From contig KV748218.1 in assembly GCA_001692895.1 (NCBI GenBank), positions 1 to 64,000 of the forward strand: a DNA stretch of 64,000 bases, given 5' to 3'. Shown here in pieces: positions 55,855 to 64,000 of this stretch (the stretch's first letter is position 1; each line of letters opens with the position of its first letter). Source of the DNA: Cenococcum geophilum 1.58. Taxonomy: Eukaryota > Ascomycota > Dothideomycetes > Gloniales > Gloniaceae. The notes under the pieces were generated by a model. It was not told where the DNA came from and made no database searches. It worked only from the letters and a program-made list of their open reading frames with translations. The position numbers were made by a program, and so were the translations under genes.

Positions 55855-57744
55855 CTACACCCCCTCCTCCTCCGCAACCTCCTCAACAGCCCTAACCAGC
55901 CCCTCCACCGTCCCCCTCCGTGTCTCCAACCCCACCACAACGCGAAACATCTTCCCGTGCACCCCCGGCGCAAAATCTACCATCCACCCGCGCCTCACCA
56001 AAGCCCTTGCAATTCGCTCTGTCACGCCCCCATTCGCTTCTCCATCCGGACTCAACCTCCCCCCTCGGGCCCAGTAGAAGCAGACCTGCAAGCACGGCAG
56101 CGGGGACGGGGAGGCGAGGACGATGTTCGCGGAAGCGGCGAGCAGGGACGCGAGGTGGGATGCCGTGGCGAAGGCGCGGGAGAGGGCGGCCGAGAAGTGC
56201 GGGAGGCCGTGGTAGGTGAGGGCGAGGTGGAGCTTGAGACTGTCGCCGCGGCGGCCGCATTGCGGGGTTAGGTCTGCGAGGTCGTAGATCGAGGTTGCGG
56301 TGGGGGGTGTGGTGTGGAAGAGGCTGGGGAGGGTTAGCTTGGGATGGGTTAGGGTAGGGTTAGGGTTCGTGATCAAGGAGGTTGCGATATGTGGGGGTGG
56401 GAAGCGGAGGATAGGGGTAGGGATAGAGGTGGAGATATGGCCAGAGACACGGGGAGGGAAAGAGAAATTCAACTCACTATCCCGCCGGCAACGTCATCGC
56501 GCTCCAAAACTGCCTCAAGTCCCTCCCGATCAAAAACGAGCACGTCATCGGCACACCCAGCATCTTATGCGGCGTGATAACCACGGTATCCGCGCGCTCG
56601 ATCCCCTTCAGCCTGCTCGCCTTCAGCTCCGCATTGAACACCACGCTACCGCCCCAGCTACCATCGACATGCAGCCACAAGCCGTGCCTGGCGCAGACAT
56701 CCGCGATCGCATCCAGCGGGTCAAACGACCCCAGCACCGTCGTGCCCGCCGTCGCATTCACGAAGAACGGCGTCTCGCCCTCCCGCTTCGCCGCCTCAAC
56801 CATGGCGTCCAGCGCATCCGGCCTCATGCAGCCGGCCGCGTCGACGGGCACGCTCTTCACGGCGTCCGACCCGAACCCGAACATCTGCGCCGCTTTCTCG
56901 AGCGAGTAGTGCCCGTGGGCCGACGTGAAGAGCACGAAGCGCCGCGCGCCGAGTCCGGAGGCCTTCGTCTCCGGGAACAGCGTGTTGCGCGCGATGACCA
57001 GCGCGCTGCTGTTCGAGGCGCTGCCGCCCGGCTGCGATATCCCGCCCGCGTGCGGCGAGTCGAAGCCGATGAGGGAGGCGAGGAGCCGCGTTGTGTGCTT
57101 CTCGATTAGAGTCAGGACCGGTGAGACTTGGTAGACGTGGACCTGGCGAGGGCGATGGTATGAGTGGGGGGTGTAAGACTAGGGGGGGGGAGGGGATAGG
57201 GGGTTTGTTCACGTTTGTGTTCAGCACGGCCAGAATAAGCTCTGATACTAGGCCAACCTAGGGGATTCTTTCAGCGTGACGTTCATGGGATGGTATACAC
57301 AGATATGGGCGTTTTGACTACATACAGCATTCGTCGATGCATATAGCTTGTCCATGAACCCCTGATCCCAGGTATTGACCGAGTACTGCAGAATTTTCCG
57401 TAGCATATCTAGTAGTCCATCTTTTCCACCACCTTCATGGGGTATCTGAAGATCTAGCAATTGCTCTAGTTTCTGTGGGGAGTGATATTCGACCAGAGTG
57501 GTCCTTGGTCCACCTGGTATAACAAGTCCACGGCCGGTATGCTTTTTATTAGCGTCTTCATCAGCTGCGCGTATGAATGGAATTATCAGTTCTTGAACAG
57601 CGTCAAGTAGCTAAAGGAGTTAGCAACAAAAAAAGGCATTTGAAAAGAAGTAGGTACCTCTTTAACTTCGTCCGTGCGACTCAGAGGTGGCTCCTGGTGA
57701 GTGTTAGTAGCTTCGTCCGGATAAACCAGTCCGTTCGAGGCCAT
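55855..57744 (-). CDS. Group II PLP-dependent decarboxylase, glutamate/cysteine-sulfinate type (516 aa)
   Basis: Removes the alpha-carboxyl group of an amino acid using pyridoxal phosphate. Five exons on the minus strand (57658-57744, 57326-57610, 57213-57257, 56478-57142 and 55855-56323) sum to 516 residues in phase. Key sites are GGISQPGGSASNSSALV (cofactor phosphate binding), HVDGSWGGS (the Asp that contacts the ring nitrogen) and ITPHKMLGVPMTCSF (the Lys forming the Schiff base). The C-terminal block has YDLADLTPQCGRRGDSLKLHLAL and HGKMFRVVV. The first exon begins MASNGLVYPDEATN, and LEQLLDLQIPHEGGGKDG opens the conserved region. Which amino acid is used cannot be read from the sequence; glutamate, aspartate and cysteine sulfinate are candidates. 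A telomere-like tract lies in intron 4. Confidence 0.88.
56346..56367 (+). repeat. Short interstitial telomere-like tract
   Basis: GGGTTAGGGTAGGGTTAGGG then TT: four tandem TTAGGG-type units, one shortened. They lie inside intron 4 (56324-56477) of the decarboxylase gene and sit in its pyrimidine tract on the coding strand. Confidence 0.8.
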
Positions 57745-58548
57745 GATAAAATTGTATAAGGATGGTTCCTCGACTAGTAATTAGACAGAGGAAATACAGA
57801 AGATAAAATGGAGAGTGAATAAGAAGATAGGCTGAGAAAAGTAAGAAGGAGTATGTGAGATGGCGACATTGATATTGATTTCTGTAGTAAGGCTCCAGAT
57901 GAGGCTCCATATTTGGCTTCGCATAATGCATGATTGACGCCGGTGAGCGATTCGAATGAGCCCCTCTCTGCACTAGGCCTCTTCGCGACTCCCTATTTTA
58001 GTATGGCAATGGAGCCTCCTCTTCGGCTAACGCCCTCTTTGTGATCAACGTTTTCTACGCCTTCGCCCACCTCCCGTATGACCCGTAGTAGAGTTACAGT
58101 GACACCTGCGACGCCCGCAACGCCTACAATGCCCTAGAAACAAGCTTATCGCGATTAGGGTGCGTAGAGTCGCTATATTATAAGAAGTTGTTACTTTGGC
58201 GCGTGTGCGAGAGTTCCATATTGATATGGAATATGGAACAGGAGCTCAAAGCTACGTATTAAAAAATAGTGCCAAGAACCTCATTTCAACTACTGTATAC
58301 AGTATAGCTTACAAATTTGACGCGCTTACCGATATGGAGGAGTTCCATATTCAGAAGTCGTCAGATTTACCGAACAACACCCTCATATTCAGATTTGAGC
58401 CCCATTTCGGCTACAATGTGGAATCTCCATGTTGAATATGGAGTTGCAACCGAACACCCCCTAAGTAATTGCCGGCAGAATTTTTCACCGCCCAGTTGCT
58501 CGGATTAGATATTAAGCTCTAGCCGTCAGCCGTGTTCATTACATTCTT
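57745..58548. other. Spacer upstream of the decarboxylase
   Basis: An 804-bp region between the decarboxylase start and the NOP9 stop. The part from 58196 to 58460 looks like a repeat relic (see next entry). The rest has no coding support. Confidence 0.4.
58196..58465. repeat. MITE-like relic with recurrent GTTCCATATT words
   Basis: A 10-bp perfect hairpin GTTCCATATT / AATATGGAAC is at 58213-58239. The word GTTCCATATT returns at 58342-58351, and an inverted variant (TTGAATATGGAGTTGC) lies near 58433-58448. The end CCGAACACCCCC resembles the terminal repeat of small fungal transposon derivatives. No ends or target duplication can be fixed, so this is tentative. Confidence 0.35.
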
Positions 58549-60689
58549 CTATTCCGTCATTGCTGCTTTCCCTTTTCCTTTGCCCTTGCCCAACTCCTTT
58601 TCCCTTTTTGCCTTTGCCGCTGCGTGTTTTTGCCTTGCCAATTCGATCGCCGTTAGATGTCTGTTTTTCTCTCTCTCCATCTCACCGTAATTACTTTCTG
58701 GGAAAGACTGAAATCCCTCGTTGCCAGCGTTGGTCCTGGATTGCTTCACCCAGTCTCCTCTTCGTCGCTTGTACAGGTCCATCTTCCAATTCCTCCAAAC
58801 TGCGCGCCCAACAAATGACTCTCGCAGAGAAGCTTCTGTTTCTGTCAGCTCCTCTGCGATTCTCTCTCGAATAAACGCCAATCCATGTGTGCCATCCCAA
58901 ATAGAATCGATAACGTGTGACGCTGAAGGGTCTAGTGCCATCTCGGCGATATGTCCGTAAAATTGCTGAATAATCTTTCTTCGAAATATTATAGAAGCAT
59001 TAGGAGATGTGAGAGCTGCCTGTAGCGCTCGTGATGCGGTGGGGTCCTTCGCAGCATTGAGGGATAGCGGTGTCCCGAGGCGCGCAAAAGACTCGAATAT
59101 CAGGTTACTTAAAGGACCTGGAACGGTCAACATGGCTTGTGCAAGTAGAGACCCATGTGCTTTATCAGGATTAGACTGATGCGCTTTCGTATCAGATAAT
59201 GACTTCCTGCCATCGTTGGATGATGCTTCGCCAAGCTTGAGTAGTCGTGAGATTTCGAATCCATTGGCGCCACCATCACCGAGCTCAAGTTGAGCTGCGA
59301 TAGGTGCGGTATCAACTCCTCGAATTGCGCATCGCTCAATCAATGTTTTGATGATGGCTGTCCGGTTGCGCTCCACCAATCCTGGCATTTGTTCAACAAT
59401 CAAGAGCGTTGCTTCTTCCAGGTCCTCTTTACTCAATCTCTCTAAAATCTTCGCAGCGACGTATCCTGCGATTTCATTTCGGGCCAGGCTGCCCATCCGC
59501 TCTTTGAAAAACTCTCGATATAGTGCCTTGAACATTTTTCCTGGTGCAAATTCGATGACAGTTTCCAAAAGCCGGGATCCAATAGGGCTATACACTAGAC
59601 CGTTGATGAAGGAGGCGCTTTCTGTGCCTTCAACAATTGGATCATCTGGAAGAAGTCTGTGTATTATCGAGTTCTCATCCTTTGCTCTTTGCTTTCCGAA
59701 CTGCGACAACTCCAATTGTAAGAGTAGCTGGAGGGTAGGGTTGCCAGTTGGATGTAATGCGAGTGCGCGAAGATAGGTCGTGTCTAAGCCTGAGACGCTG
59801 TCATTGATAACCTTCTCTAAAGCATTCGTGAATGCCTCAGGTACAGTCCTCTTCTCAAGGCTTAATTCACTCGACTTCTCTACTCCGGCTACACCGACCT
59901 TCTCTTTTTTTTTGCTTTGTAAAAGCGACCGAGTATTAGATCGAGTAAGAGGTAGGCCAGCCAGGACAACTAGGAGTACTCGTAACGCATGCGAGGCAAA
60001 TTTGTCCGTCATGAGGTAGCCCAGGTAACCTTCGAGCTCGTTTATTGCGTATAGGAAGAGATTTTCCATAGAGACGACCACTTCGTTCGGGTCGGAAGGG
60101 GTCTGGCCCTCCATGGGTGCAACGATTTCTCGTGTGACAATTGGTGCAGTGTGAATAAAAAGCGCTTCGCAACAGTGGGACGCAAATCGATGTTGGACGA
60201 GGTATAAGAAGCTACAAGCAATTAGAATGGACACATATCGCTTTTAAAAATTACCTACTGGCCATTGAACTTCTGGAAGAGCCCTTTGAGCTGCGTGGGT
60301 GTTGACAGAAGGATCAATCGCTCCATCAGCCTTGAGCAAGACTGGCTGTTTGCAATCTTGAGTTCTTTCCCGTCCGCTTCTCGGTATACATTGTCCAAGA
60401 ACAGGGATCGCTCTTCTGGATCGTTGAACTGATTCAGCTCGAGCATCTCATCAGCGCGCTTGAAGTATTCCTGCTCTTCTTCGTCCAACATGCCGTAGAA
60501 AGGCATTTCGCCTGGCCTAGTGACGCCATCAAAGGCTTCATCTTGCTGAGCCTCCTCGTTAAGAGGAGTATACCCTGCCTGCTCGACCGATTTCTTGCGT
60601 TTCTTGTGCGCTGACTCGTCGTCGAGGTGTTCCCGCTTGCGCTTTTTCTGTTCCTCTCGCCGCCCTCGCTTTTTATTTTCCTTAGGCAT
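58549..60689 (-). CDS. NOP9: Nucleolar pumilio-repeat protein NOP9
   Basis: An RNA-binding factor needed for 40S ribosome maturation. Two exons (60259-60689 and 58549-60211) join over a 47-nt intron to make 697 residues. The basic N-terminus (MPKENKKRGRREEQKKRKREHL) is followed by READGKELKIANSQSCSRLMERL, the first pumilio-type repeat, and FASHCCEALF. Further repeats include MTDKFASHALRVLL, LHPTGNPTLQLLLQLEL, YSPIGSRLLETVI, IAGYVAAKILERLS, DPTASRALQAAL and DPSASHVIDSIW. The C-terminus is Lys-rich (KREKELGKGKGKGKA). Repeat number and spacing, together with length, fit Nop9 well. It shares a 358-bp divergent promoter with RINT1/TIP20. Confidence 0.92.
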
Positions 60690-61047
60690 GGTGCCGCGGG
60701 ACGGTTAAGAATGTCGATCCAAAGCAAGGCGAAACAAAAAAATTATTAGGCGCGGGAAGGGGGAAGGGGGAGAACGGGAGCGGGTAAGCAAAGGCAATGG
60801 CCAATTTAATGGGGGTTCCCTAGGGACACGATAGTATTGTAGATTTGTGGTGGGGTGGGCCTTTCTATGCTAAAGAATTCTATCACGGCGCATCTCGCTT
60901 CCAGAAGCCGGCCCTAGCTCCACGTTGTGGATCGCCAAGGCGTTTGAGATCGAGGAACATCCATTGGACCCCATTTCAGGCACTCCAACAAAAGCCACCA
61001 CCGAAAGAGCAATCGGCCCCCTCCATCAACCACCCACACTACCCGCA
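60690..61047. promoter_or_regulatory. Divergent promoter NOP9 / RINT1-TIP20
   Basis: A 358-bp region between two divergent starts. It has an A-rich run and a G-rich run (about 60735-60785) near the NOP9 start. An upstream in-frame codon at 60925 could extend RINT1 by 41 residues but is less likely to be used. Confidence 0.35.
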
Positions 61048-63926
61048 ATGGAGACAACCGAGGACAGGGACGTCAGAGTCGCCGACTATTTGGACGACAG
61101 GCTGCAAAATCTCGGCGACCTTGATGCGCTCGATTCCCTGCTGTCCAACATTCGCAACCAGCATGGCCTGCTCAAGAAGCAGGTAAGGCGAGCACAGCGC
61201 GTGTCTAGCGCCTATGCTGATACTTGGATAGCTCGAAGATGCAGGAAGAGACCTTGAGGGAGCTAAGAAGGACTCTCACACGCAATATGCCACACTCCAG
61301 GAGAAGGCTTGGCAGTTTAATAAAGAGCAGGAGGACATTGACCAAAGACTGATGATAATTACGAGCTCCGAAACGAGCGGTGAAGCTGTGCAACGCTTCG
61401 AATCGAGCATGGATAAGTTGCGCAGGCTCGATGTGGCCAATGGGTACATAGAGTTGCTGAAAGAGGTCGACGTCCTGAGGTAATCTTCTGTATGCTTAAA
61501 CGCTTACGAACGGTCACTGATACTTTTCTTGCAGTAAGGAAGCCCAATCGCAGCTTACTAAGTCGAATGAAGCTGCCCTCAAACCTTATAGACAATTTCA
61601 AACCCTCGTTTCTCGGATGATACCGATGCAGGAAGCTGCTGAGGGGGCGGCTCCCCACCTCCTCGATCACATAGTTAAAACAACACAAAATCTCCGAAGG
61701 CAGATAAAGGATGCGTTCTCTGCAGATCTGGAGGCTATCCTGAAGAAGATTACTTGGCCAAAGGCAGACGCAATACTCCCGAATAATCTACAGGACAAAT
61801 GGGATGCTTGTGTGGGCAAACTTTTAGATCTTCAGATGCCTGAACTTGAGGCCATGGAGAGCGCTTCAACTAGTAAGACAAGGAGTAAGCCACCAGCAGT
61901 GCTATTCCCTCTCGAGGTGCTTGTGCAGCCTCTGGAAATGAGGTTTCGTTATCATTTTGAAGGTGACAGACCTACTAATCGGCTTGATAAACCGGAATAT
62001 TTTCTTTCGCACATTACTACCCAATTGAATTCTTACAACAACTTTGTGCTAGATAATTTACAGCCAGTCCTTTTCAATCACTTCAGAGGGACAGATCTTG
62101 CTCTTAATCCAGTTTATATTGATGCTACATCAGCGTTAATCACTGCGCTTCTTCCCATGTTACGGACAAAGATTTTTTCCACTCTGCCCCAGGTCGCTGG
62201 TCAGCCACAGCTGTTAAGCCACTTCATACACGAGATCATGAATTTCGATACTACTATTCGAGAGGAATGGAGGTACGATGGCGGAAATAGGATGGAGGGC
62301 TGGAAAGGCCTTGCGTGGGAAGTGCTTGTTCAACAAGACTGGTTCAGCCGGTGGCTTCAAGTTGAGAAAGACTGTAGGCAATATCAGGATTTAGAAATGT
62401 ACATTTTGCTGACGCCACGTAGTTGCTTTGGCTCGATACCAGAATATTATGGATGCTCCGGACAATGGAGAACTTGATTTTGATAGTGTCGACCCTGGCT
62501 CTACCAAGCCTACGAAGGCAGCCATTCACGTGAACGATTTGCTAGAGACAATCACTGGTATGTTAATCATATTTTGAAGATAATTTCTGGTTCTGAAAAG
62601 GACGTCTGCAGATCGTTATCGGCCCTTGACTTCGTTCTCTCAAAAGCTTCGTTTCTTAATCGACATCCAAATATCAATATTTGATAGATTTCACGAGCGT
62701 CTTCATTCTGGTTTAGAAGCATACCTAAGCATGACATCTTCCATCGGCCGCACAGTTCAAGGTATTACCAAAGAAGAACAGGCAAAACTTCAAGGCCTCG
62801 AAGGTCTGGAAAGACTGTGTAGAATTTACGGCAGCGCAGACTACCTTGAGAAAGCAATGCGGGATTGGAGTGATGATCTGGTCAGTCCTCGCTTTCGATC
62901 CACGCCTATACTTAGCCTTCCCCTTGCAGCACTAATAAAGTTTAACAGTTCTTCCTTGAGCTCTGGGAAGAGCTCCAAGATCGCGCACGCCAGCATAGCA
63001 GCAAACCCCTCACAGGGCCAATGACAGTAGCTGACGTCGCCGAACGCACCTCCAGCGCCGTCGGCTCTGACGCCGACACAGGCGCGCTCTTCGACGAAAC
63101 CGCAGGCGCATATTCTCGCCTACGAATCCGCAGCGAAGGCATCATCATCGACCTCCTCTCCCAAAACATGCGCGAAGCACTACGACCATACCGCCACATG
63201 TACTCCTCCCCACCCCCGCTCCCTCCCAAAACTGCCCAACACTAACCAACCCCCCACCACAGCAACCCCTGGGGCTCTCTCACCGCAGCCCCCTCTTCAA
63301 ACCCAACCGCCCTCTCCCCAACCGCAGAGCTCGACCCCCTCTTAACCTACCTCAACACCTCGCTCGGCTTCCTCGCGCGCGCCCTCGCCCCCGCGCCCCT
63401 CCGCCGCATCACGCGCGCCCTGCTGCACGCCCTCTCCGCCGTCCTGTGGGACGCCGTGCTCACGCGCCACCACTTCTCCACCGCGGGCGCGACCCAGCTG
63501 GCCACGGACCTCGGCGCCATCTGCCGCGTCGTCGACGGCTGCGTCGGCGCCGGCGTCGCGGGGGCCGGGCTACGGAAGTGCGGCGAGGGCGTGCGGCTGG
63601 TCGGTCTCCCTGCCAAAGGCAAAGCGCCTGCGAAGAGCAAGGCTGCCGGGGATGATGATGATGGGGAGGAGAAGGAGGAGGAGGAAGAGGAGTGGGAGGG
63701 CGGGGCGTGGGGCGCGGAGGACGACGCAGAAGCAGGAGGAGTGGTTGCGGCAGCTGGAGAGGCTGATGCGGCTGCGGCGGACGGCTTGGGGCTGTGGGAG
63801 GTCGAGCGCCGCCTCTTCGCGGATAACCAGAGCGCGCGCGACGTGCTGGAGGAGCTGGGCATGGAGGCGCTGACGGAGGTCGAGGCGCGCGCGGTGCTGG
63901 GGCGGCGCGTCGAGCTGGGGGGCTAG
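61048..63926 (+). CDS. TIP20: RINT1/TIP20 family tethering protein of the Dsl1 complex (846 aa)
   Basis: Helps tether Golgi-derived vesicles at the ER together with Dsl1 and Sec39. Seven exons (61048-61182, 61232-61479, 61535-62373, 62423-62557, 62612-62880, 62949-63199 and 63263-63926) are all phase-consistent. An N-terminal helical region (DYLDDRLQNLGDLDALDSLL) is followed by the RINT-1/Tip20 core: PLEVLVQPLEMRFRYHFEGD, RPTNRLDKPEYFLSHI, EEWRYDG, WLQVEKDFALARYQ, LRFLIDIQISIFDRFHERL, and a C-terminal LATDLGAICRVVD. An acidic Asp/Glu-Gly-Ala insert (about 63645-63775) interrupts the C-terminal domain and is GC-rich. The end is 74 bp from the window edge. Confidence 0.88.
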
Positions 63927-64000
63927 GTGCCGTTGGGCCGTGCTGGATGATGGTACGTGGTATGGAGCAGTAGGTACGTGTCTTATTAGGCCGAGACCAC

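Noticed and set aside
1-64000. tRNA, rRNA or CRISPR features
   Set aside because: I searched by eye for cloverleaf arms and spaced direct repeats and found none I could support.

Overview
The window looks like a chromosome segment of a filamentous ascomycete (Pezizomycotina). Introns are mostly 45-60 nt with GT..CTAAC..AG signals. Genes are dense and lie on both strands. There is a Sad-1/Rdp1-type RNA-dependent RNA polymerase, a NACHT-type NLR, a mitochondrial ClpP (absent from budding yeast), and one AT-rich block that looks mutated by RIP (repeat-induced point mutation). I cannot name the genus; all exon boundaries were read by eye.

Region 1 (1-5723) is a mobile element that runs off the left edge. 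It carries a RecQ-like helicase gene on + and, tail to tail with it, a 939-residue DUF6589-like, possibly transposase-type gene on -. Both genes and the DNA between them are peppered with one 8-bp word, GCGGATAT/ATATCCGC (24 exact copies, both orientations). The block ends in a perfect 21-bp inverted repeat about 80 bp before the start codon of the serine palmitoyltransferase gene LCB1.

Region 2 (5.8-28.6 kb) holds host genes: LCB1, a small multi-span membrane protein, a Whi5/Nrm1-like G1 regulator, a zinc metallopeptidase with a jacalin-like tail, phosphatidylserine synthase (CHO1), the H/ACA snoRNP protein GAR1, cytosolic threonyl-tRNA synthetase, the RdRP, and an unrecognised protein that may be mitochondrial.

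Region 3 (28.65-31.54 kb) is an AT-rich relic containing a dead Tc1/mariner-type transposase. It lies in the divergent promoter between that unrecognised gene and CLPP, and is bracketed by two 106-bp arms in inverted orientation, one upstream of each gene. The arms are not RIP-mutated although the interior is. All 14 ambiguous bases I noticed fall in regions 1 and 3, as expected for multicopy DNA.

Region 4 (31.6-50.8 kb) holds CLPP, SMC6 (with a 73-bp tandem duplication over its last splice acceptor), an F-box-like protein, the anaphase-promoting complex cullin APC2, a 71-residue hydrophilic protein, an F-box protein with a disturbed N-terminus, and the folliculin orthologue LST7.

Region 5 (52-64 kb) holds an NLR-like NACHT gene, a group II PLP-dependent decarboxylase with a telomere-like tract in its last intron, a small repeat relic, the pumilio-repeat ribosome factor NOP9, and the Dsl1-complex tether RINT1/TIP20. 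Most host genes are single-copy housekeeping genes with no shared pathway. The unusual material is in the two repeat blocks and where they abut host promoters.
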